6,963 bases of DNA from Candidatus Zixiibacteriota bacterium (GCA_030588275.1 JAUUYJ010000137.1:1-6963); one strand, 5' to 3'; shown: positions 1 through 6,388, numbered from the stretch's first letter. The notes: a model not told the origin generated them from the letters alone. Made by a program: numbers and translations.

Positions 1-2
1 GA

Positions 3-446
3 CACAGCTATCCTCTGGTAGTTCCCAGCGGATCGCAGTCGGGGCTAAAATTCAATCTTGATTTCACGCTGAATGAAAATGAAGTGGTTGAAATTTGTGT
101 CGATTTTGATATCTCCAAAGCGATAGTAGCTTCCGGGATGGACGATTATAAATTGCATCCGGTCTTTCATGCTTTTATCAAAAACTCTTCCGGAACAATT
201 GACGGAATGGTGACCGATACACTTGGAGTGGCAATTGAAAACGCTTTGGTGGAAGCAAGCGATTCCAGCTATTCCAGCAGTGCCCTGACCGATAGTGCGG
301 GCAGTTATCTTTTGATGCTACCATTTGGAACTTATGACCTGCAAGCTTCGGCCAGCGGATATGTGGCGGCCGATACCGCTTATCAGGATGTTGTTCTGGA
401 TGCGGGGAATTCTAATTTGACCGGGTTTGATTTCATATTGGAGTAA
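3..446 (+). CDS. C-terminal part of a DUF4382-like protein with a carboxypeptidase-regulatory-like domain (5' end outside window)
   Basis: The frame is open to the left edge and ends in TAA, so this is the last 147 residues of a longer protein. The GTG at 84 lies in mid-domain and is not a plausible start. The first ~55 visible residues (VVPSGSQSGLKFN, then VDFDISKAIV, then YKLHPVFHAF) match the C-terminal end of DUF4382 as I know that family; these are exported, often lipid-anchored proteins of unknown function. From about residue 63 (GTIDGMVTD) to the end is a carboxypeptidase-regulatory-like (CarboxypepD_reg, prealbumin-like) beta-sandwich, with the typical order G-x-V-T-D, A-L-V-E-A, T-D-S-A-G-S-Y, PFGTYDL and ASGYV. 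Such domains are usually extracytoplasmic and have structural or binding roles. No enzyme residues are visible. The signal peptide would lie outside the window. Family assignment is from pattern recognition. Confidence 0.8.
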   Translation, partial: HSYPLVVPSGSQSGLKFNLDFTLNENEVVEICVDFDISKAIVASGMDDYKLHPVFHAFIKNSSGTIDGMVTDTLGVAIENALVEASDSSYSSSALTDSAGSYLLMLPFGTYDLQASASGYVAADTAYQDVVLDAGNSNLTGFDFILE

Positions 447-500
447 TAGAGAATTTTAAAAGCAGTACAGGTTTTACTCCCTACAAAAGGGGTAACAAAA

Positions 501-535
501 AGAGAGGCGGTATCAACTACCGCCTCTCTTTTTTT
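501..535. terminator. Intrinsic terminator between convergent genes, probably bidirectional
   Basis: A perfect 12-bp stem (501-512 pairing with 518-529, GC-rich core GAGGCGG/CCGCCTC) closes a 5-nt loop. It is followed on the plus strand by an uninterrupted T run (529-535) and a further T-rich stretch to about 541. On the left it is flanked by AAAA (497-500), so the minus-strand transcript also ends its stem with a short U run. It lies 55 nt after the stop of the plus-strand gene (446) and 39 nt after the stop of the minus-strand gene (574), where a shared terminator for convergent units is expected. Confidence 0.92.
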
Positions 536-573
536 CTTTTTTTGTGGGGGCTTATCCTTGATTTTACAACCGC

Positions 574-1848
574 TCAATACCCGAAGCGGGGATTGACAAC
601 ATTGTTGTAGATTGAGCCGAACGAATAACTCAACCCAACCGAAAAATAATAATTGTAGGTGGTTGGTAGCTCGGTACTGCCCAGAATAACATCCTCAAGC
701 GAGCTTTCTGCCTTGCGTAATGATAATTGGTCTCCGATTCTGGAACCGCGCCCCCGGAAATCAACCGACAGCCCTTCATAGACGCGAAGCGACAGATTTC
801 CATTTGCGTTGATACGGTACCGGGAAATATCATGAAAATAATGGGATGCGGAGATACTAATATCTGCCTCGCCCCACGGCTCGGTCATTTCGAGGGATAT
901 TTGCAGGCTCTGGCGAGCCAGCCATTCGTTGTGCTTGTCATACACAGTTATTTCTTCATAATCGACATAAATCATAGTAGGATAATAGGTGAACCGCAAC
1001 TGGCGACGAGTCGATTCGGAGTAGGGATAATAATTAAACTCTAGTCCTGGACTAAGACTGAGTCGAGACCTAAAATTGCTATATGTCCCGCTTGATATGT
1101 TTGACGTAGCTCCGATTGACCAATGATCGCTAAGGCTGAAAAAGGAGCTGGCACTCATTCCCTTTCCCCGGGAAATATCTAAAGTGACATCATCATCAAA
1201 TTCAAAGCGTCTTTCACTATAATTTCCCCACGCGGAGCACTGCAAACGCAATTGCTCGGTTACCCGCCGAGCCGACATATTGCCGTAGAAATTGTACGAT
1301 TTATTTGATTTCTGGCCGTTGGCCTGCATATGTGAACTGAGTTGAAAAACCCAGCTGTTCCACTTGTCGATTATCTCCTCTCGGGCCGAAGTCGAGAGAT
1401 AGTTGACTTCCAGCTTATCTTTCTGTGGCGTGCGGATGATGTAGCGAACCAACCCAAGTTTGATGATGCTTACCAGACCGCTTCTGATGTCGTCGTCGCT
1501 GTCCGATTCCAGTGAGTTAAAATATAGCGTGTCCTGCATCTCGGCGAAATGATTGCTACCGATAAATTCGACTGTATATTCCAAACCACCACCACCGGTT
1601 CTCTGGCGCGTGATGAGAATGTGGATGTCGGCTTGCTTCCGGTCGCGGACGAAGCTGGCCATATTTATTTCGGTTCGGAAATAATCATCGTCGCACGAGG
1701 CGCAGTCGAGGTATATCTTAATCAGAGAATTTTCCTGCGTAGAATCTGATGCTACTGCCTGCTCCTGAGAAAATGAGATTTCAGCCAAAATAAAAAGTGA
1801 GATAAAAAGAGCTGTCAATAAACTAATCTGTATTTTCGATGCTGACAT
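574..1848 (-). CDS. Exported outer-membrane beta-barrel protein of unknown function
   Basis: The protein has 424 aa. The ATG is preceded by GGGAGGAG (1853-1860) at good spacing. Residues 1-27 form a signal peptide with a long hydrophobic core (ISLLTALFISLFILAEISFS), probably cleaved before Q28. Residues 43-150 form a compact globular region with CASC (C49, C52), FVRDRKQADIHILIT and a GGGG turn. Residues ~160-424 alternate polar and aromatic residues in short strands with Asp/Ser-rich turns, as in an outer-membrane barrel, and end in GLSYSFGSIYNNVVNPRFGY with a terminal aromatic residue. I recognise this style, an N-terminal CxxC/DRK-ADIHILIT domain plus a C-terminal barrel ending NNVVNPRF, as a recurring uncharacterised family, but know of no assigned function. 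The gene lies 215 bp downstream of the molybdenum-cofactor fusion gene. The gap and its own strong SD suggest separate expression. A link to cofactor synthesis is not indicated. Confidence 0.85.
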   Translation of the reverse strand: MSASKIQISLLTALFISLFILAEISFSQEQAVASDSTQENSLIKIYLDCASCDDDYFRTEINMASFVRDRKQADIHILITRQRTGGGGLEYTVEFIGSNHFAEMQDTLYFNSLESDSDDDIRSGLVSIIKLGLVRYIIRTPQKDKLEVNYLSTSAREEIIDKWNSWVFQLSSHMQANGQKSNKSYNFYGNMSARRVTEQLRLQCSAWGNYSERRFEFDDDVTLDISRGKGMSASSFFSLSDHWSIGATSNISSGTYSNFRSRLSLSPGLEFNYYPYSESTRRQLRFTYYPTMIYVDYEEITVYDKHNEWLARQSLQISLEMTEPWGEADISISASHYFHDISRYRINANGNLSLRVYEGLSVDFRGRGSRIGDQLSLRKAESSLEDVILGSTELPTTYNYYFSVGLSYSFGSIYNNVVNPRFGY

Positions 1849-1989
1849 TTTACTCCTCCCGCACTTTCAGAAATGTGTCCCTGTTTACTGCTTTCAGCAT
1901 TCTACAATCTGATCGGTATTAAGATCGACAATGTACGACATATTTTCAAGCTGGTGCGCTTATCTTGTCTGTAATTGTGATGTTGATTT

Positions 1990-2017
1990 TGAGTAAATCG
2001 GCTTGACTGGATGTCAA
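1990..2017 (-). promoter_or_regulatory. Weak candidate sigma-70 promoter for the outer-membrane protein gene
   Basis: On the minus strand a perfect -35 hexamer TTGACA (2012-2017) is followed after 16 nt by TACTCA (1990-1995), a poor -10 match. This would give a leader of about 135 nt before the ATG at 1848. The rest of the 1849-2063 gap holds no gene and no convincing terminator for the upstream fusion gene. Only the short CTC-TTA-GAG palindrome near 2028-2036 is seen, with no T run after it. Confidence 0.3.
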
Positions 2018-2063
2018 TTGGGCGATCTCTTAGAGGATGCGCTAAAACGTAGATAATTCAGAG

Positions 2064-3626
2064 CTAACGATTCAACATCCGATTTATTGGGGCAGTGTCT
2101 GAATTCGATTGCGAGCTGATCTTGCCCAATTCCAGAACACCACCGGTAAGAGAATAAAAATTGGTCAGGCCGGCTCGGCGCAAGCGATTGGCCAGGATCG
2201 TACTGGTTTGACCCCGCTCGCAAACCAATAGATAATCTTCATCTTGGGGTAAATATTTTAAACGACTAATATCGGAAGCATCGATGCAGGTCCAATTTTT
2301 GGAAAATATTTCATCTGCAGATCGCTCCGATTCTAGCCGAATATCAATCATGACAAACCGGTTTTCTGTGTTCGCATAATTGGCCCAGCTTATTTCGCAC
2401 GAGCTATCTATCGTAGCCGTTTCCGACATCTTTTTTTCAAATGTAACTTTGCCGGTTGGCTCGGTTTGACAGACCGAGCAGTTATCCCGCTTTGTGCGTA
2501 GCATCGCTTGTTGAGAAAGGTTTTTGAGGTCCAAAATGATACCATGGGTGGCCGAGCGTGGTTTGTTCCCCAACAGCAGTTGAATCGCTTCGTTGGCTTG
2601 AAGGGCACCAACAATATTCGGCACAACTCCAACGATCCCCGCTGTAGTGCAACCGGAGACGCAGTCATCCGAAGGAGTGGCATCGCTGAGGCAATTGAAA
2701 CAACCGGAATCGGAATCGACAAAGAAACTGTGAAGGATCGCCTGCCAATGATGCACGGCGGCAATGATCAGAGGAATCCCAGCCTGATGGCACACCCGGT
2801 TCAGGTGATATTTGGTTTCCAAATTGTCGGTGCAATCGAGTACGACATCGTACGATTGAAGCGACTCCAGCGGTTGCTCCGAAGATACTTTGTGCGGCCA
2901 ACTGGTTATTTTTACAAACGGATTTATCAACTCCAAACGCTTTTTCGCCATCTCCGCTTTACTGTGCCCGATATCATCAACGGTGTATAACGTTTGGCGA
3001 TGCAGGTTGGTAACATCAACCTTATCATGATCGAAAATATCTATCTGGCCGACTCCGGCAGAAACCAGGTTAGTGAGAGCTGGAGATCCCAAGCCACCGG
3101 CCCCGACTACGGCGATGCGAGCTTGCCTGAATCTATCCTGCCCGGCGATTCCAACATCCGGTTGAATTAATTGGCGTGAGTAGTAATCATCCTCATCTAT
3201 CTCGGTATGGCCGGGATGTGAACAACCGACCCATTCAACTGCGCCATCAGTATAAAATTCCTTCTTCCAAATCGGCAGACGTTTTTTCACGGTGTCAATT
3301 ATATACTGGCAGGCGGCGTACGCTTCAGCCCGATGAGCCGACAGGACTCCAATCCAAATGGCGATTTCACCAATGGCCAACTGACCCTCGCGATGAAACG
3401 ACTTGATCGCAATGACCGGAAATTTTTCCATCGCTTCGGCCACGACGCGTTGGCCTTCCTTAATGGCCAATTCCCGATAGACATGGTACTCCAAATGTTT
3501 TACCGAGCGATTATTGTGGTGGTTACGCACCCGTCCTTCAAACGATACAATTGCTCCGGCAGAACTGTCGGTAAACTCTTTGGTTAGAAGCGCACCATCA
3601 ATCGGTGTCGATACAATATCAAACAT
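2064..3626 (-). CDS. Three-domain fusion: molybdopterin synthase large subunit (MoaE) - MoaD adenylyltransferase (MoeB) - rhodanese
   Basis: The protein has 520 aa. ATG at 3626 is chosen over an in-frame upstream ATG because GGGAGG (3635-3640) sits 8 nt before it and the homology starts at once; the start is 4 nt after the moaD stop. Residues 1-140 are MoaE: GRVRNH, HRxGxL, SAHRAEA, and the catalytic pair K114/K121 in VKKRLPIWKK, matching E. coli K119/K126. Residues ~146-390 are MoeB/ThiF: YSRQ, nucleotide loop GAGGLG (175-180), NLHRQ with R210, K223, DCTDN (264-268), C326, and zinc cysteines C309/C312 and C383/C386. Residues ~410-503 are a rhodanese domain with active-site loop CERGQTS (C469). 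By family knowledge, MoeB adenylates the MoaD C-terminal Gly, a persulfide donor sulfurates it, and MoaE uses the thiocarboxylate to make molybdopterin. All key residues are present, so all three parts look active. MoeB-rhodanese fusions are common; adding MoaE at the N terminus is unusual to my knowledge. Confidence 0.95.
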   Translation of the reverse strand: MFDIVSTPIDGALLTKEFTDSSAGAIVSFEGRVRNHHNNRSVKHLEYHVYRELAIKEGQRVVAEAMEKFPVIAIKSFHREGQLAIGEIAIWIGVLSAHRAEAYAACQYIIDTVKKRLPIWKKEFYTDGAVEWVGCSHPGHTEIDEDDYYSRQLIQPDVGIAGQDRFRQARIAVVGAGGLGSPALTNLVSAGVGQIDIFDHDKVDVTNLHRQTLYTVDDIGHSKAEMAKKRLELINPFVKITSWPHKVSSEQPLESLQSYDVVLDCTDNLETKYHLNRVCHQAGIPLIIAAVHHWQAILHSFFVDSDSGCFNCLSDATPSDDCVSGCTTAGIVGVVPNIVGALQANEAIQLLLGNKPRSATHGIILDLKNLSQQAMLRTKRDNCSVCQTEPTGKVTFEKKMSETATIDSSCEISWANYANTENRFVMIDIRLESERSADEIFSKNWTCIDASDISRLKYLPQDEDYLLVCERGQTSTILANRLRRAGLTNFYSLTGGVLELGKISSQSNSDTAPINRMLNR

Positions 3627-3630
3627 AGAA

Positions 3631-3885
3631 TCAGCCTCCCGCGACCGGCGGAATGAAGACAATTTTATCCCCATCACTCAGAGAGGATTTCATCGTTGAG
3701 AATTTTTCGTTGATGGCCACCTGGGTCACTGAGGCGTCGAGTGAAAAAGAGTACCGCTGGCACAGTTCGGCATATAGCTCCGACGCGGAGTTGGCGGTCG
3801 TTGTAACGGTCTCCTCATCTCGACCGGACTCCTCGCGTAATTTTGCAAAATACAGAATTTTTATCTGTCTCTCTATGCGTTCCAT
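3631..3885 (-). CDS. moaD: Molybdopterin synthase sulfur-carrier subunit MoaD
   Basis: An 84-aa ubiquitin-like protein of normal MoaD length. It shows the family pattern: beta-strand start IKILYFAKLREESG, then VTQVAINEKF, then SSLSDGDKIVFIPPVAGG. The C-terminal Gly-Gly is the site that is adenylated and turned into a thiocarboxylate. The start at 3885 has GGAGG at 3891-3895, five nt upstream, and that SD overlaps the end of moaA, whose stop lies only one nt before this ATG. The stop is four nt before the start of the MoaE-MoeB-rhodanese gene, so translation of the three genes is probably coupled. Its partners for adenylation, sulfuration and MPT synthesis all appear to lie in that next gene product. 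ThiS-like carriers share the fold, but the neighbours make MoaD by far the better call. Confidence 0.95.
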   Translation of the reverse strand: MERIERQIKILYFAKLREESGRDEETVTTTANSASELYAELCQRYSFSLDASVTQVAINEKFSTMKSSLSDGDKIVFIPPVAGG

Positions 3886-3886
3886 G

Positions 3887-4858
3887 TTAACCTCCGATTT
3901 CGTTCATATTTTGAGGAACCTCAAAAATCCGCCCAATCGGTTTCATCTTCAGGGTAGCCTCAAAAAGGTGGGCCAGTTCTTCGTCATTCTTTCCGGCAAT
4001 CTGGTGTCCATCAGTTTTCATCAAACAGGGGCGCAGTTGGCCGCTGGATGTTAGCCGCCAGCGGGAGCATCCGCCGCAGAACGGCTTGGTTTCCGAGGCG
4101 ATAATTCCGATTGATGCGCCGGACTTGGTTTTGAAATTGATCGAGGTCGAATCGGGCGCCGCATCACGATCTTCAAGTTCATATCTGGTCGAAATAATAT
4201 CGAGCATCTCGTCGGCTGAAACCAGCTGGTCATCCTGATCGTGGCACGCATGCCCAATCCTCATCAGTTCCATAAAGCGGACTTCGACTCCGGTCCGCTC
4301 GCTAAAATCGACAAAATCCAATATTTCGTCATCGTTAAAACCACGCATGACCAAAACGTTGAGCTTGGTTTGGAAACCGGCTGAAACGGTAGCATCAATC
4401 GCTTCGATTACCTTGTCAAAAAAAGTTGTATTGGTGATTTGGTTAAAACGATCAGCTTTGAGCGAGTCGAGGCTGATGTTGATGCTGGTCAGATTGGAGG
4501 ACTTCAAAAACGGCAGGAGCCGCTGTAATCGTGAACCGTTAGTCGTCAAGGCCAATTTGCTAACCGGTAAATCTGAGAGGCGTGTAACAATTTCTTTAAA
4601 TTCGGGGCGAATGGTCGGCTCACCACCGGTCAGTCTAATCTCGGAAACGCCGTAATCAACCAGAATAGTACAGAGGCGAACAATTTCGTCGGGTGAAATC
4701 CGTTTGCTATGGTGCGGGAAGGTCGCATCAAGCGGCATGCAGTAGGTACATCTGAAATTGCAGTCCTCCAAAAGAGAAACGCGGAGCTTACGCACTTTGC
4801 GTCCGTACTTATCAATCAGCGGTTTTCTTATGATCTGTTGTGTGGTCTTGATTTCCAT
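3887..4858 (-). CDS. moaA: GTP 3',8-cyclase MoaA (radical SAM, first step of molybdenum cofactor synthesis)
   Basis: The protein has 323 aa, about the usual MoaA length. The N-terminal radical-SAM cluster motif is C33-x3-C37-x2-C40 (CNFRCTYC), followed by RLTGGEP (75-81), LTTNGS and ISLDSL (128-133). The second 4Fe-4S cluster, which binds GTP, is C261-x2-C264-x13-C278 in PFCGGCSRWRLTSSGQLRPCLM. The C-terminal Gly-Gly tail (IGG) that the family needs for catalysis is present. The enzyme converts GTP to 3',8-cyclo-dihydro-GTP; the next enzyme, MoaC, is not in this window. ATG at 4858 has a modest SD (GAGGT, 4869-4873) ten nt upstream. The stop overlaps the moaD ribosome site. The 142-bp gap upstream carries paired dyads (4958-5000) that could control it. 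Confidence 0.96.
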   Translation of the reverse strand: MEIKTTQQIIRKPLIDKYGRKVRKLRVSLLEDCNFRCTYCMPLDATFPHHSKRISPDEIVRLCTILVDYGVSEIRLTGGEPTIRPEFKEIVTRLSDLPVSKLALTTNGSRLQRLLPFLKSSNLTSINISLDSLKADRFNQITNTTFFDKVIEAIDATVSAGFQTKLNVLVMRGFNDDEILDFVDFSERTGVEVRFMELMRIGHACHDQDDQLVSADEMLDIISTRYELEDRDAAPDSTSINFKTKSGASIGIIASETKPFCGGCSRWRLTSSGQLRPCLMKTDGHQIAGKNDEELAHLFEATLKMKPIGRIFEVPQNMNEIGG

Positions 4859-4957
4859 GTTAGTAATAACCTCAATAGTCTGTCGTCGGTTCAGATTATT
4901 TTATCAGGATCAAAAAGATTATGTGAGAGCAATACGTCGATTAGCCGGAGATTGTTT

Positions 4958-5000
4958 GGGTACCAGCGGGCACCAGTGCCTTTAAGTGGGCATGAATGCC
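4958..5000. repeat. Tandem short dyads upstream of moaA
   Basis: Two related 13-mers, GGGCACCAGTGCC (4968-4980) and GGGCATGAATGCC (4988-5000), start exactly 20 bp apart and match at 10 of 13 bases. Each contains a perfect dyad of 5-bp arms around 2 nt (GGCAC-CA-GTGCC and GGCAT-GA-ATGCC). A third partial copy, GGGTACCAGC, begins ten bp before the first. The block abuts the stop codon of the regulator gene (5001) and lies 100-142 bp upstream of the moaA start. It could be a double operator, one face of the helix being bound twice, or small RNA hairpins between regulator and moaA. No T run follows on the minus strand, so a terminator is not supported. The rest of the gap (4859-4957) shows nothing clear. 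Confidence 0.5.
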
Positions 5001-5339
5001 TTAGGCTCCGCCCGGTGGGTTGTTGAAAAGTTTTTTCATTCTATCGCGATAATTGTTAAACGCGATCCGACCAGCCTCGGTTAAGGCCAGAAAAGTTTTT
5101 GGCTTTTTCCCAATAAACTGTTTTTGAATCAGAACATACCCGGCTTGTTCAAGTTTGCCGAGATGGGTGGATAGGTTCCCAGGTGTCAGACCGGTCTGAT
5201 TTTGAACGAATAAAAAATCGGCTCGTTCGATGACATACAAAAGTGCCATAACATTGTACCGGGCCGGTTCGTGTATCATCCTATCAACATCGGTTATGCT
5301 GTTGGTCGAGTTGTCGTTTTTGTTCTCATTGTTCGACAC
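5001..5339 (-). CDS. Winged-helix transcriptional regulator, HTH_34 (ArsR/MarR-like)
   Basis: A 112-aa cytoplasmic DNA-binding protein. After a polar, Asn-rich N terminus (1-18) comes the conserved opening IHEPARYNVMALLYV (22-36). It is followed by the helix-turn-helix, in which LTPGNLSTHLGKLEQAGYV (51-69) is the recognition helix, and a wing FIGKKPKTFLALTEAGR (75-91). This matches the HTH_34 family of small winged-helix regulators. No metal-binding cysteine motif is seen. The start is a GTG with GGAGG (5346-5350) six nt upstream. It overlaps the end of the membrane-protein gene by 14 nt, so the two are almost certainly translated together. By family pattern such regulators often control their own operon with its membrane partner; a TTTGT-N3-ACAAA dyad upstream of the pair (6005-6017) is a possible target. 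The ligand is unknown. Confidence 0.88.
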   Translation of the reverse strand: MSNNENKNDNSTNSITDVDRMIHEPARYNVMALLYVIERADFLFVQNQTGLTPGNLSTHLGKLEQAGYVLIQKQFIGKKPKTFLALTEAGRIAFNNYRDRMKKLFNNPPGGA

Positions 5340-5967
5340 GGTCTGCCTCCGAATTTGGCATTGGGTGGTCTTTCAAAAACTTAAGAAAAAGTCCTATGCC
5401 ATAAATCAGAATGACTGATCCGGATATTCCAAACCCGATCAAACTGTCAAGTGGACGACCAACGATTGAGTGGAGAAATTCGATTTGCACAAGGCCAAAA
5501 ACCAAAACGGCGGCATAAAGATACAATCGGGGATATTCCAGAAAGTATCCGGCGATTGCGATATATAAAGCGATAATCGGTCCGACTGTCAACATCACCG
5601 AAGGGCTGGCTCCTGAACCGAACGAAACTCCCTGAGCCAAAGTCATAATCAGAAGCGGTAAGGTCAGGACAAAGATGGCGATGCAGATAATCGTCATTGC
5701 TAGATTTTTCTTTCTTCGGCTTTGCCCATACTCGACCCGTCCGATTCGCGGAGCGGTAATCAGGCGACGACCAACCCAGAGTAAAATAGCATAGAAGGCC
5801 CCCAGCAAATATCCATAGGTTTTGGAAATCCCAACTGATTCCAGAACCGGTAGAAAGGCCAGAAACAAGAACAAAGTCCCGAAAAAGATATCAAAAAGCC
5901 CATCATTGAGGATGGCTCGAAAAGCTCGTTTTTCTATCTGTTTTAACGATTCGGCTGAACTTATCAT
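5326..5967 (-). CDS. Six-TM integral membrane protein of unknown function, partner of HTH_34 regulator
   Basis: The protein has 213 aa. ATG at 5967 is preferred over the TTG at 5994 because GGAGG (5973-5977) lies five nt before it; the TTG has no comparable SD. After an amphipathic N-terminal stretch (SLKQIEKRAFRAILNDGLFDIFFG) six hydrophobic segments are seen at about 23-41, 50-68, 88-110, 122-143, 147-165 and 175-198. The short loop between TM2 and TM3 carries TAPRIGRVEYGQSRRKK, positively charged and so probably cytoplasmic; PRIGxVxxG is a pattern I associate with uncharacterised membrane proteins found beside HTH_34 regulators. The C-terminal tail is short and polar. No transporter or enzyme signature is recognised. 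It is the first gene of a unit with the regulator, which it overlaps by 14 nt, suggesting sensing or stress-related membrane work under that regulator, but this is inference from context only. Confidence 0.85.
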   Translation of the reverse strand: MISSAESLKQIEKRAFRAILNDGLFDIFFGTLFLFLAFLPVLESVGISKTYGYLLGAFYAILLWVGRRLITAPRIGRVEYGQSRRKKNLAMTIICIAIFVLTLPLLIMTLAQGVSFGSGASPSVMLTVGPIIALYIAIAGYFLEYPRLYLYAAVLVFGLVQIEFLHSIVGRPLDSLIGFGISGSVILIYGIGLFLKFLKDHPMPNSEADRVEQ

Positions 5968-6004
5968 TACAACCTCCGCAAAATTAAATTTCAATTACTT
6001 CCGC

Positions 6005-6017
6005 TTTGTGGTACAAA
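6005..6017. promoter_or_regulatory. Candidate operator for the HTH_34 regulator (TTTGT-N3-ACAAA)
   Basis: A perfect inverted repeat, TTTGT-GGT-ACAAA, sits 38-50 bp upstream of the membrane-protein start, where it would overlap the leader or promoter of the membrane/regulator unit. A dyad of this size fits a homodimeric winged-helix repressor. Autoregulation is inferred from position only. Confidence 0.4.
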
Positions 6018-6217
6018 CTACTTTACGGGGACAAGTTGATTTTGTTGCAAGTTTTTTTAAAAAAGGGTATCGATTTTCTGGATAAAACGGTTTAAATCAA
6101 GGAAAATCCATGATTTTTAAAATTCCTTAAGACATTTTCAAAATAATTGTCAGAATGGTTGAGTTTACAACGTTTTCACCCTATTTATTGTGAGAAATAT
6201 TTGATAAATGGGGGATT

Positions 6218-6234
6218 TGTGCAGAAGATGGACA
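6218..6234 (+). promoter_or_regulatory. Third, weaker copy of the TGTC-N9-GACA site
   Basis: TGTG-N9-GACA, with the same ATGGACA right half as the two closer sites but one mismatch in the left half. It starts 91 bp upstream of the nearer pair and about 190 bp before the predicted transcription start. It may be an auxiliary activator site. Confidence 0.35.
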
Positions 6235-6308
6235 GACCGTACCAATTCAGCTATTTAATTGTGTCATAACAATATACATAATGACGGGAGGGGCGAATAG
6301 GGGGGGGA

Positions 6309-6347
6309 TGTCCGTATGATGGACAAATCGTGTCGGGAAAATGGACA
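6309..6347 (+). promoter_or_regulatory. Paired upstream activator sites, TGTC-N9-GACA x2
   Basis: Two inverted repeats, TGTC-N9-GACA at 6309-6325 and again at 6331-6347, are spaced exactly 22 bp apart, about two helical turns. Both continue to the right as ATGGACAAAT. In the first, the arms extend to TGTCC-N7-GGACA. They lie about 75-100 bp upstream of the start predicted from the sigma-54 promoter at 6389-6405, a normal place for tandem binding of an NtrC-type enhancer-binding protein. The protein that binds is not in the window; a PrsR-like regulator is a reasonable guess if the downstream gene is exosortase cargo. Confidence 0.6.
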
Positions 6348-6388
6348 AATACTTCCTTAAGTGGTTGATCGCTAATGATATGCTGTGT

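Noticed and set aside
2024..2040. Hairpin near CTCTTAGAG as terminator of the moa operon
   Set aside because: Short arms, and no T run on the minus strand after it.
2508..2990. 160-codon plus-strand frame inside the fusion gene
   Set aside because: It is antisense to the conserved MoeB domain and has no recognisable protein features; a codon-bias shadow.
3627..3677. 17-residue N-terminal extension of the fusion gene from an upstream ATG
   Set aside because: It would overlap the end of moaD, has no SD that fits, and the added residues are not MoaE-like. The ATG at 3626 has GGGAGG at 8 nt.
4859..5000. Possible Moco riboswitch upstream of moaA
   Set aside because: The gap is only 142 bp, and I could not lay out the multi-stem conserved core by eye. 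A covariance-model search would decide; the dyads seen do not resemble it.
4968..5000. Dyads as an intrinsic terminator of the regulator transcript
   Set aside because: On the minus strand neither dyad is followed by a T run, and stems of 4-5 bp are too short.
5968..5994. TTG start at 5994 for the membrane protein
   Set aside because: The ATG at 5967 has a strong GGAGG five nt upstream; the extension would include that SD in the coding region.
6259..6285. TTGT-N6-ACAA and GTCAT-N13-ATGAC inverted repeats
   Set aside because: Short arms in an AT-rich stretch that overlap each other and do not match the TGTC-N9-GACA pattern; likely chance.
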